Source of the DNA: Candidatus Gemmiger stercoravium
GTDB lineage: Bacteria > Bacillota > Clostridia > Oscillospirales > Ruminococcaceae
Direction of reading: 5' to 3'
NCBI GenBank assembly: GCA_019119835.1
Contig: DWWE01000084.1
Location: forward strand, 1 to 45,183
DNA: 45,183 nt
The notes below the pieces were generated by a model. That model was given only the letters and a program-made list of their open reading frames with translations. It had not been told where the DNA came from and did not search any database. Positions 1 through 6,222 of this stretch are shown piece after piece (the first letter of the stretch is position 1; each line of letters opens with the position of its first letter). Both the position numbers and the translations under genes were made by a program.

Positions 1-226
1 CTTCCTCGCGGGGCCGCACAATGGCAGGGACAATCACGCCATACTCTTTGACGCTCTGGATTGTCTCCCGCATTTCCTCATCGTCCCGCACCTGAAAAGG
101 ATGGTCCGGGAATGGGTGAAGGTCGGTCAGCGGCAGGCGGACCACCACTTCTTCCTGGGGTGGCTGCTGGGTAGGCGGGGCGGTTTTCTTTCGTCCCCTG
201 GCAGGTGACGCGGGCTTGTCGCTCAA
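1..226 (-). CDS. ParB-like N-terminal domain protein (partial, runs off the left edge)
   Basis: About 75 residues are visible, beginning at a TTG (226-224) with a GGAGG ribosome site at 236-240, nine bases upstream. A low-complexity Lys/Pro/Gln-rich head (residues 1-30) leads into a ParB-type nuclease/sulfiredoxin-like start: a strand with LPLTDLHPFPDHPFQVRDD, then a helix ending in EYGVIVPAIVRPREE. This is the pattern of ParB/Spo0J-family proteins carried by integrative conjugative elements and plasmids in Firmicutes. The CTPase and HTH regions lie beyond the window. An intrinsic terminator sits just upstream of the gene on the same strand. The gene probably belongs to a mobile element extending to the left (inference). 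ParB-like identity is well supported; a partitioning role is not shown. Confidence 0.8.
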   Translation of the reverse strand, partial: MSDKPASPARGRKKTAPPTQQPPQEEVVVRLPLTDLHPFPDHPFQVRDDEEMRETIQSVKEYGVIVPAIVRPREE

Positions 227-249
227 TGCTTCTCACCTCCATTGAGACG

Positions 250-279
250 CAAAAAGGAGGCCCAGCCCGGAACCTCCTT
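250..279 (-). terminator. Intrinsic terminator upstream of the ParB-like gene
   Basis: On the minus strand, AAGGAGG (279-273) pairs with CCTCCTT (260-254) around a 12-nt loop and runs into TTTTT (255-251). It ends about ten bases before the ParB-like ribosome site, so it either ends an upstream transcript or attenuates the ParB-like gene. Confidence 0.55.
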
Positions 280-769
280 CGCATCTGATTTTGGGCATAG
301 AAAAACGGACATCAGCAGAAACACTAATGTCCGTCAATCCATCGGCTCACAAGAGCCGCTATATTCAGTTGTCCGGCTTCACACAGGGGAAGGCTCCGGC
401 GGAGCCTGGCACACATCACGACAGTTCTCTTTGCCACTTCATTCTCTTGTCGTTCCCTGTATTTTGCCCTTAATTTTTCCCTCACGAGCGTCCGTGAGGC
501 CATAAAAATGCGGTAATGTTCGATAACAGCCTATAACGCCTTTGCATGGATAAATTGGCGTATTTTCAAGGGTTTCCGGGGGTTTAATAACACCCGATAA
601 CGCCTCTCGGAAGGTGGTGAAATTTCAAGGGGCTAATTATTTTTCATCAAAATTCATGAAGGCGTAAAGCTATAGGATCTTCAAAGATAAACAGAGCTGC
701 CTGTTTATCTTGATTGTATTCCCGGTGTGTCTAAGCCACAACAGGTGATAGGGTTGAAAGGAATTCGCA
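280..769. other. Gene-free stretch with hairpins and short repeats, possible edge of an integrated element
   Basis: No convincing gene is seen. Contents: an exact 8-bp inverted repeat, ACGGACAT (305-312) with ATGTCCGT (327-334); a GGCTCC-GGC-GGAGCC hairpin near 392-407; a CTCACG/CGTGAG hairpin at 481-497; the octamer ATAACGCC at 533-540 and again near 597-604 close to related GATAACA/GATAACG strings. From about 600 to 760 the DNA is clearly more AT-rich than the chromosome. Short repeats and AT-rich DNA fit an element end or regulatory region, but no attachment-site core could be defined. Confidence 0.35.
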
Positions 770-1315
770 ATGGCTGCTTCTTTTCGGGGTGTTCAATGGG
801 TTGTGCCGACCGACCTGGGGATAAGCCAGCTGTACCTGAATGGATCTAAGCTGAAAAATATCCAAAAATGGTTCGACCCAAACAACATGAATTTGTGTGC
901 GCCTCTTCCTGTCCATGACTTCGGAGATGGCCGGCTGACATTGACAGATGGCCATAGCCGGGCTTTTCTGGCATACCGGCATAAAACGAGGGTGCCGATC
1001 ATTTATGATGAGGACGACATCGTAACAGGTGACGAAGGACAATTGCTCTATAAAAATAGTATTGCTTGGTGCCGACGCTTGAATCTTCAGACGGTTGCCG
1101 ACCTTGAAAACCGCATTGTTGACGATTCCAGCTATCAATTTCTTTGGGTGGACCGCTGCAAGCTGGCCTACAATTTGCTGACCCGGACCAATGATGATGA
1201 GAGAGCCGGCATACAGCGGCGGTGTCCGGATTGGTTTTTGTATGGCGCGAATGAAGAACTGACGATCTGTTATTTTGAGAAACCGAACGGGGAAACGGTT
1301 GAGGTCGATTTATAG
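770..1315 (+). CDS. Conserved hypothetical protein with a ParB/sulfiredoxin-like motif
   Basis: 181 residues. The ATG is preceded by GAAAGGA at 755-761. The segment LPVHDFGDGRLTLTDGHSRA (residues 46-65), followed by a helix and VPIIYDEDDIV, resembles the core of the ParB nuclease-like fold, where a DGHxR motif sits at the start of a helix; this is pattern recognition only. No HTH, transmembrane segment or signal peptide is seen. The C-terminal half is charged and ends without a recognisable domain. Similar proteins in Firmicutes genomes are usually annotated as hypothetical, sometimes wrongly as acetyltransferases. It lies between an element-like AT-rich region and tRNA genes and could be the last cargo gene of that element. 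Function unknown. Confidence 0.75.
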   Translation: MAASFRGVQWVVPTDLGISQLYLNGSKLKNIQKWFDPNNMNLCAPLPVHDFGDGRLTLTDGHSRAFLAYRHKTRVPIIYDEDDIVTGDEGQLLYKNSIAWCRRLNLQTVADLENRIVDDSSYQFLWVDRCKLAYNLLTRTNDDERAGIQRRCPDWFLYGANEELTICYFEKPNGETVEVDL

Positions 1316-1425
1316 GATGCCTGCGGGTTTAGCTCAAGGACCGATTCAGAAGAAAAAATGGAATAGACGCCGTCTTTATGGAACTGGGCCTGTGACCTCG
1401 AATGTTTTGAGATAAGCGGGATAAA

Positions 1426-1459
1426 ACAAAAAAGTGCATCGCCAAACTTGGCGATGCAC
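1426..1459 (-). terminator. Intrinsic terminator of the tRNA-Gln/tRNA-Pro transcript
   Basis: Perfect 11-bp stem GTGCATCGCCA/TGGCGATGCAC (1434-1444 and 1449-1459) with a 4-nt loop, followed on the minus strand by TTTTTTG. It starts about nine bases past the tRNA-Pro CCA end. Confidence 0.9.
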
Positions 1460-1467
1460 GAAAGGGA

Positions 1468-1543
1468 TGGTCGGAGTGACGGGATTCGAACCCACGGCCT
1501 CTTGGTCCCGAACCAAGCGCGCTACCATCTGCGCTACACCCCG
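1468..1543 (-). tRNA. tRNA-Pro (anticodon CGG)
   Basis: 76 nt with a genome-encoded CCA (1468-1470). The acceptor stem CGGGGTG/CACTCCG closes with one G-U pair. The anticodon arm CTTGG-TTCGGGA-CCAAG gives anticodon CGG, decoding CCG. The T-arm has GTTCGAATC. Second gene of a minus-strand tRNA-Gln/tRNA-Pro unit. Its 3' end faces the element-like region on the left, making it a possible integration target, but the downstream terminator is intact. Confidence 0.95.
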
Positions 1544-1579
1544 ATAAAAAACCCGCAGCATGTTGCTGCTGCGGTAAAC

Positions 1580-1653
1580 TGGTTGGGGATGAGAGGATCG
1601 AACTCCCACGGGCGGAGTCAGAGTCCGCTGCACTACCATTATGCGAATCCCCA
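1580..1653 (-). tRNA. tRNA-Gln (anticodon CTG)
   Basis: 74 nt including CCA (1580-1582). Acceptor stem TGGGGAT/ATCCCCA. The anticodon arm GCGGA-CTCTGAC-TCCGC gives anticodon CTG, decoding CAG. The T-loop reads GTTCGATCC. First gene of the minus-strand unit, 48 nt downstream of a consensus promoter and 36 nt before tRNA-Pro. Confidence 0.95.
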
Positions 1654-1700
1654 GCAGGGTTTTGTGAGTTGGCCGGTTTGGCTGCCCTCAACGTTTATTT

Positions 1701-1729
1701 ATTATAGCGGCTGGACCGGCATTTGTCAA
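1701..1729 (-). promoter_or_regulatory. Consensus sigma-A promoter for the tRNA unit
   Basis: Minus strand TTGACA (1729-1724), 17-bp spacer, TATAAT (1706-1701): a perfect match to both hexamers, 48 nt upstream of tRNA-Gln. Confidence 0.93.
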
Positions 1730-1864
1730 CACTTTTTTTGAAAAAATCCGGCTTCTTTTTTCCCGGTTCCCGCGGTCTGCGGCGACGGTCTCGGAAAAGT
1801 ACGCGGGTACGAAAATCCTATCTGCCGCGGTGGGGATGCGGAGACATAAATTCCCGCATTTCCA

Positions 1865-1899
1865 TTGACAAACCCGTGAGCAAGGGGTACTCTTACAAT
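1865..1899 (+). promoter_or_regulatory. Possible promoter for the phosphofructokinase gene
   Basis: TTGACA (1865-1870) is perfect. With a 17-bp spacer the -10 would be TACTCT (1888-1893, poor); a better hexamer, TACAAT (1894-1899), lies at 23 bp, too far for a standard promoter. A promoter is likely here but its -10 is uncertain. Confidence 0.45.
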
Positions 1900-1961
1900 A
1901 GAATGTCGGTGCGGCAGCGGCTGCGACGGGCTGCACAGGCAAAAGACAGGAGGGTTACACA

Positions 1962-3038
1962 ATGAAAATACGTGTTGGTATCCTTACTTCCGGCGGGGAT
2001 TGCCCGGGTCTGAACGCTACCATCCGCGGCGTTGCCAAGGCCTTGTATCATCGGATGGGGGACAAGGTAGAGATCATCGGCATCATGAACGGGTATGACG
2101 GCCTGATCCACGGCAACTACCGGATGATGGACCCGTCGGAGTTTTCCGGCATCCTGACCGTGGGCGGCACGATCCTTGGAACCAAGCGGACTCCGTTCAA
2201 GATGATGCGGGTGGTCGGTGAGGACAAGATCGATAAAGTGGCCGCGATGAAAAAGACCTACAAGGAGGCCAAGCTGGACTGCCTGCTGTGTCTGGGCGGC
2301 AACGGCACCCACAAGACGGCCAACCTGCTCAGTCAGGAGGGGCTGAATGTCATCGGTCTGCCGAAAACCATCGACAACGATATCTTCGGCACCGATGTGA
2401 CCTTCGGCTTCCACACGGCGGTGGACATTGCCACCGAGGTGATCGACCGCATCCACACCACGGCCGGCAGCCACAGCCGTGTCATGTGCATCGAGATCAT
2501 GGGCAACAAGGCCGGTTGGCTGACGTTGTATTCCGGCATTGCCGGCGGCGCGGACATCATCCTGATCCCCGAGCATCCCTATGATATTGAAAAGGTCGCG
2601 GACGCGGTGGAGCGCCGCGCCAAAGCCGGCAAGAACTTCTCCATCCTGGCAGTGGCCGAGGGGGCGCTGTCGGTGGAGGAAGCCAAGATGAAGCGCAAGG
2701 AATGGACCGCAAAGCGGGCCGAGTCCGGCTACACCACCGCAACCAACCGCATCGCCAAGCAGGTGGAAGCCATGACCGGCGCCGAGACCCGGATCTGCGT
2801 GCCGGGGCACATGCAGCGCGGTGGTTCGCCGTCGGCCTACGACCGTGTTTTGGCCACCCAGTTCGGCGCGTATGCGGCCGGCCTGGTGGCGGACGAACAC
2901 TATGGTGTGACCGTCGCCATGGTCAGCCGCAATGTGACCGCAAACCCGTTGATTGACATTGCCGGCAAGACCCGCAATGTGCCGGACGACTGCGCCATGC
3001 TGAACGTGGCCCGCTCTATGGGGATCAGCCTGGGCTGA
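1962..3038 (+). CDS. pfkA: 6-phosphofructokinase (PfkA family)
   Basis: 358 residues, cytoplasmic. Phosphorylates fructose 6-phosphate to fructose 1,6-bisphosphate, the committed glycolytic step. Visible motifs: N-terminal GGDCPGLNA (11-19); the phosphoryl-donor loop GGNGT (112-116); the catalytic stretch PKTIDND (134-140) with catalytic Asp138; MGNKAGWL and PGHMQRGG for the sugar phosphate. The pair Gly115/Lys135 is what ATP-using group III enzymes show; PPi enzymes have Asp and Lys, classic PfkA has Gly and Gly. The usual Asp of GGDG is Asn here, as I recall from clostridial relatives. AGGAGG ribosome site at 1950-1955. Monocistronic, closed by a strong terminator. ATP as donor is the likelier reading but not proven. 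Confidence 0.95.
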   Translation: MKIRVGILTSGGDCPGLNATIRGVAKALYHRMGDKVEIIGIMNGYDGLIHGNYRMMDPSEFSGILTVGGTILGTKRTPFKMMRVVGEDKIDKVAAMKKTYKEAKLDCLLCLGGNGTHKTANLLSQEGLNVIGLPKTIDNDIFGTDVTFGFHTAVDIATEVIDRIHTTAGSHSRVMCIEIMGNKAGWLTLYSGIAGGADIILIPEHPYDIEKVADAVERRAKAGKNFSILAVAEGALSVEEAKMKRKEWTAKRAESGYTTATNRIAKQVEAMTGAETRICVPGHMQRGGSPSAYDRVLATQFGAYAAGLVADEHYGVTVAMVSRNVTANPLIDIAGKTRNVPDDCAMLNVARSMGISLG

Positions 3039-3072
3039 GCGCCAGACAACAAACAGGAACCCAACGGCAACC

Positions 3073-3118
3073 GAGGCCGGGGGAAAGCACAATGCTTTCC
3101 CCCGGCCTCCTCTTGTTT
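3073..3118 (+). terminator. Strong intrinsic terminator after pfkA
   Basis: 17-bp stem (3073-3089 with 3093-3109), 3-nt loop, then CTCTTGTTT. It lies 35 nt past the pfkA stop. Confidence 0.9.
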
Positions 3119-3160
3119 CGGGAAGGACAAAAATGGTGTAAGAAAAGTTTTTTGGCGGGC

Positions 3161-3209
3161 TTGACAGGGATAAGTTTATGTGGTATGGTTAGTTACAGAA
3201 GTAATGAAC
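3161..3209 (+). promoter_or_regulatory. Promoter and likely GntR operator of the first GntR/ABC operon
   Basis: TTGACA (3161-3166), 17-bp spacer, TATGGT (3184-3189). Overlapping the -10 and start region is an inverted repeat, GTTAGTTAC (3188-3196), AGAA, GTAATGAAC (3201-3209), with 7 of 9 arm positions complementary. Its position suggests autorepression by the GntR protein encoded next (inference). Confidence 0.7.
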
Positions 3210-3256
3210 CAAATAACCAAAGAGGCGGGCTTTCCCGCCGCAAAGGAGGCGATGCC

Positions 3257-3637
3257 GTGAAAGGAGTGCTCAATGACCAGAGCCTGATCTACCAACAGAT
3301 CGCGCAGATGCTGGAGGATGGCATCCTCCGGGGGGAATACCCCGATGAGACCGCGGTGCCAAGCACCAACGAACTGGCACGGGCGTTCAACATCAATCCG
3401 GCCACAGCGGCCAAAGGGGTGAACCGCCTGGTGGAAGATGGTCTTTTGTACAAGCGCCGCGGCGTGGGTATGTTCGTGGCGCCGGGGGCGTCCGAAGCGC
3501 TGCGGCAGAAGCGGCAAAAACTGTTTGCCAAAGACAGGGTCCGCGACCTGGTGCGGGAGGCCAAACGCCTGAAAATCGACCGGGAGGAACTGCTGCAGCT
3601 TGTGGCGGACGAAGCCGATAAGGAGGAACTGAAATGA
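3257..3637 (+). CDS. GntR-family transcriptional regulator, YtrA subfamily
   Basis: 126 residues. The GTG at 3257 is chosen because AAAGGAGG (3242-3249) lies seven bases upstream; longer readings upstream have no ribosome site and overlap the promoter. The N-terminal winged helix (about residues 8-75) contains the GntR pattern LARAFNINPATAAKGVNRLV and a wing around RRGVGMFV. The C-terminal extension is a short helical segment, typical of YtrA repressors rather than large ligand-binding GntR types. Its stop overlaps the start of the ABC ATPase by 4 nt (ATGA), so the two are translationally coupled. YtrA relatives repress their own ABC operon, often until cell-wall-active compounds are present. 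Confidence 0.93.
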   Translation: MKGVLNDQSLIYQQIAQMLEDGILRGEYPDETAVPSTNELARAFNINPATAAKGVNRLVEDGLLYKRRGVGMFVAPGASEALRQKRQKLFAKDRVRDLVREAKRLKIDREELLQLVADEADKEELK

Positions 3638-4539
3638 CCGACCAAATGAGCCGGGGCCATACCCTGTGCGCCCGGAAACTGAACAAGAGCTACGGCAAGC
3701 AGCCGGTGCTTCACAACCTGGACCTTGAGATCGAACCGGGGCATATCTACGGTCTGATTGGCCGCAACGGCGCCGGCAAGACCACACTGCTGAGCATACT
3801 GACAGGGCAGAACACCAAAAATTCCGGTGAGGTGAGCTATGGCGGACAACCGGTGTGGGACAATCCCCGCGCCCTGGGCGACATTTGCTTTACGCGGGAG
3901 CTCAGCCCTTCCAGCGAGGTGGCGGCCTTGAAGGCGGAGGACTATCTGATGGCCGCCAGGCTGTTCTGCCCGCGGTGGGACGCCGACTATGCGGATACCC
4001 TGATCCGGAAGTTTGACATTGATGTCAAGAAAAGGCTGAACCGGATGAGCAAAGGGCAGATGAGCGCGGTGACCATCGTGGCGGCGCTGGCCTCCCGCGC
4101 ACCGCTGACCTTTTTGGACGAACCTGCCGCCGGCCTGGATGTGGTGATGCGGGAACGTTTCTACCGGCTCCTGCTGGACGACTACGCGCAGACCGGCCGC
4201 ACCTTTGTCATCTCCACCCACATCATTGAGGAAGCCGCCGGCGTGTTTGAACGTGTGATTGTGCTGGACGAAGGCCGTGTGATTGCCGACGCCCTGACCG
4301 AAGACCTGGTCGGAGAGTTCCGGTATGTATCCGGCAGCGCGGCGGCGGTGGACGAAGCCCTGGCGGCGGGACCGGCGCCGCTGCAGACCCAGACGGTCGG
4401 CAGCCACAAGATCGCGGCGGTGCGGGGAGATGACGCGCTGTTTGACCGCCTGGCGGCCAACGAGGCGCTGACGGTGGAGGGGATGAACCTCCAGAATGTG
4501 TTCGTGGCCCTGTGCGGCCATGGCGATGAGGAGGGGTAA
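3634..4539 (+). CDS. ABC transporter ATP-binding protein (YtrB-like)
   Basis: 301 residues. One nucleotide-binding domain (about 12-225) with Walker A GRNGAGKTT, a degenerate signature MSKGQMS in place of LSGGQ, Walker B LTFLDEPAAGLD and switch His in STHIIEE. The remaining 75 residues form a C-terminal extension with no recognised fold. The divergent signature is common in ATPases paired with YtrA regulators. Coupled upstream to the GntR gene (4-nt overlap) and followed after 3 nt by two membrane protein genes, which together would make an exporter. Substrate not predictable. Confidence 0.93.
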   Translation: MTDQMSRGHTLCARKLNKSYGKQPVLHNLDLEIEPGHIYGLIGRNGAGKTTLLSILTGQNTKNSGEVSYGGQPVWDNPRALGDICFTRELSPSSEVAALKAEDYLMAARLFCPRWDADYADTLIRKFDIDVKKRLNRMSKGQMSAVTIVAALASRAPLTFLDEPAAGLDVVMRERFYRLLLDDYAQTGRTFVISTHIIEEAAGVFERVIVLDEGRVIADALTEDLVGEFRYVSGSAAAVDEALAAGPAPLQTQTVGSHKIAAVRGDDALFDRLAANEALTVEGMNLQNVFVALCGHGDEEG

Positions 4540-4542
4540 GCC

Positions 4543-5193
4543 GTGCTGAAGATGTTGGTTCTCTACAGCCAGGCCCTGCTGGGATCTTTGCTCACCATGG
4601 TGGTGTATATGCTGGTCCTCGTTGCCGGTGTCCGGCTGACAGACATTGGTCTGTTCGAGACGTATATCTATGCCACGCCCATACTGGCGTTGGCGCTGCC
4701 TTCGATGTTCGGCGGCGGCACCGTGACCAACCTGGCGCTGGGGTTCGGCGCATCCCGCCGGCTGTGTTATTGGTCCCTGCAGCTGGCTTCGCTGCTGATG
4801 ATCGGGATTTGTCTGGCTGTGACCTGGCTGACCTTTCATCTGTCCGCAGGCTGGATGACACACCGCGCCTCGGTGAGCTGGACGTGGGGCGGGACCGCGC
4901 TGTTGTTCTGCGCCTGTGAGTTTGCGCTGCAGTCCAGCATCCTTACCTGCACGATGGAAAAGGGCTGGCGCCGCTCCCTGACGGTGTTCGCAGGGTGGGG
5001 GCCGAGCTTCCTGCTTGTGATGGCGGTGGAAGTCTGCCTGCTGCTGGATGACGAACCTTTGTTTGATGTGCTGCGCCCGCTCAACATCCTGAACCCGATC
5101 TGGATGACAGTCGGCGGTATCTTTCTGGCAGGCGCCCTGGTGCTGGCCATCATAGCCCGTGTGCGATTCAACAAACTGGTGGTGAGACAATGA
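4543..5193 (+). CDS. Membrane protein, probable ABC transporter permease (first of two)
   Basis: 216 residues with about six hydrophobic segments and no recognised signature. The GTG start at 4543 has GAGGAGGGG immediately upstream; an ATG three codons later is an alternative. It overlaps the next membrane gene by 4 nt. The position between an ABC ATPase and a second membrane protein suggests it forms the membrane part of the exporter (inference from context). Confidence 0.8.
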   Translation: MLKMLVLYSQALLGSLLTMVVYMLVLVAGVRLTDIGLFETYIYATPILALALPSMFGGGTVTNLALGFGASRRLCYWSLQLASLLMIGICLAVTWLTFHLSAGWMTHRASVSWTWGGTALLFCACEFALQSSILTCTMEKGWRRSLTVFAGWGPSFLLVMAVEVCLLLDDEPLFDVLRPLNILNPIWMTVGGIFLAGALVLAIIARVRFNKLVVRQ

Positions 5194-5879
5194 AACACGA
5201 ACATCTTGAGGAGGCGGGCGGCCTGAGCTTCGGGGCGTTTTTTGCCCGCTGGATGCGCTTCCGCCGTGAGGATATGCTGGCCATGCTCAGCTTTCCGGTG
5301 GGGTTCTGGCTGCTCCTGCTGGCGGTCGTCCTGATCGCCGGCGCTGTGGAAGGCACGGCGGACCCGGAGGCGCTGGGCATCCCGGTCGCCCTGGCATTGG
5401 TGGGCGGCGTGTTTGCCGGGTTTATTGTCGGCGTCGGCAGCGCCGGCGTCTGCTTTACGCTGGCAATCTGCTGGGGCCAGCCCCGGCGGTACGGCGTGGC
5501 CGCGCTGTGGCTGAGCGGTATCCTGTACGGTGCCCTCAATCTGCTGCTGGCGGCGGTCCTGCAGGGAGCGGTGCGGCTGTTTGCGCCGGGGTCGCTCGAC
5601 CTGCTTGGGCGTCTGCCGCTGGTGCTCTGGCTGGCGCTGCTCATCGGGCCCACCGCGGCGTCGGTGGTGGTCAAAGCGGTGCTTCGCCGTTTCGGCCCCA
5701 AGGCGGGGGGCTGGCTGTATCTGGTTTTCATGATTTTCTGCATCGGCATCCCCAATCTGGACAACGTGCGGGGAATGGACCTGCGCCCGGCTTTGTTCGC
5801 TGTTCTGGCGGTGGGGCTGGTTGCAGCGGGGGCGGTCGGCAGCCGGTGGCTGCTGCGCACACCGGTGGGCAACGACTGA
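5190..5879 (+). CDS. Membrane protein, probable ABC transporter permease (second of two)
   Basis: 229 residues. A cytoplasmic head of about 40 residues (MKHEHLEEAGGLSFG...) precedes roughly six membrane segments rich in Ala, Gly, Leu and Val. It starts inside the stop of the preceding gene (ATGA at 5190). Last gene of the GntR-regulated operon; the valS T-box promoter begins five bases after its stop. No sequence family recognised; role assigned from operon context only. Confidence 0.78.
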   Translation: MKHEHLEEAGGLSFGAFFARWMRFRREDMLAMLSFPVGFWLLLLAVVLIAGAVEGTADPEALGIPVALALVGGVFAGFIVGVGSAGVCFTLAICWGQPRRYGVAALWLSGILYGALNLLLAAVLQGAVRLFAPGSLDLLGRLPLVLWLALLIGPTAASVVVKAVLRRFGPKAGGWLYLVFMIFCIGIPNLDNVRGMDLRPALFAVLAVGLVAAGAVGSRWLLRTPVGND

Positions 5880-5883
5880 CCCC

Positions 5884-5912
5884 TTGACAACCCCGGAAAA
5901 CTGCATTAGACT
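5884..5912 (+). promoter_or_regulatory. Promoter of the valS T-box transcript
   Basis: TTGACA (5884-5889), 17-bp spacer, TAGACT (5907-5912). Confidence 0.8.
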
Positions 5913-5917
5913 AGAGA

Positions 5918-6192
5918 CAACCAAATGCGATGCGGGGGAGTTCCGCGGGCCAGCAGCCTTTTATAGAAAGTCGGGGAGTGTGGAAACCCGGCAAAGGCCG
6001 CCCGCAGTTGTCGCCCCCAAGCAGGTGCGGTGAACCGGCAGGGCCGTATTAGCCGCATCCGTCCCGCCCACGTTATCGGGCGTTCAAGGGGCGCTGTTTC
6101 CGGCAAAAGGCCGGCGCGGCGCAATTTGGGTGGTACCGCGGTTGTGTTTCACGGCCGTCCCATGAGGCATTCTCACGGGGCGGTCGTTTTTT
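5918..6192 (+). promoter_or_regulatory. T-box riboswitch (valine) controlling valS
   Basis: The T-box sequence itself (6123-6140, AATTTGGGTGGTACCGCG) matches the consensus exactly. Stem I contains the AGAAAG-type motif near 5966 and an apical region around 5977. A GUC valine codon at 6010-6012 sits in the expected specifier loop, on the 3' side of stem I just before CCCCC (6014-6018), which pairs with GGGGG (5934-5938). An intrinsic terminator follows (6151-6192: stem CGGCCGTCCC/GGGGCGGTCG, then TTTTTT). Uncharged tRNA-Val should stabilise the antiterminator and switch valS on. Confidence 0.93.
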
Positions 6193-6222
6193 ATTCGCCC
6201 CAACACACAAGGAGGCTGCAGT

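Noticed and set aside
1428-1660. Small ORFs across the tRNA-Gln/tRNA-Pro region on either strand
   Set aside because: They coincide with tRNA stems and the terminator; both tRNAs fold fully with encoded CCA ends.
3161-3256. Upstream start for the first GntR gene at 3092
   Set aside because: It would begin inside the pfkA terminator and read through the promoter and operator; GTG 3257 has an ideal ribosome site.
3289-5190. A 633-codon minus-strand open frame opposite the first GntR/ABC operon
   Set aside because: Composition is the mirror of the plus-strand codons; the plus strand has Walker motifs and tightly overlapping starts and stops.
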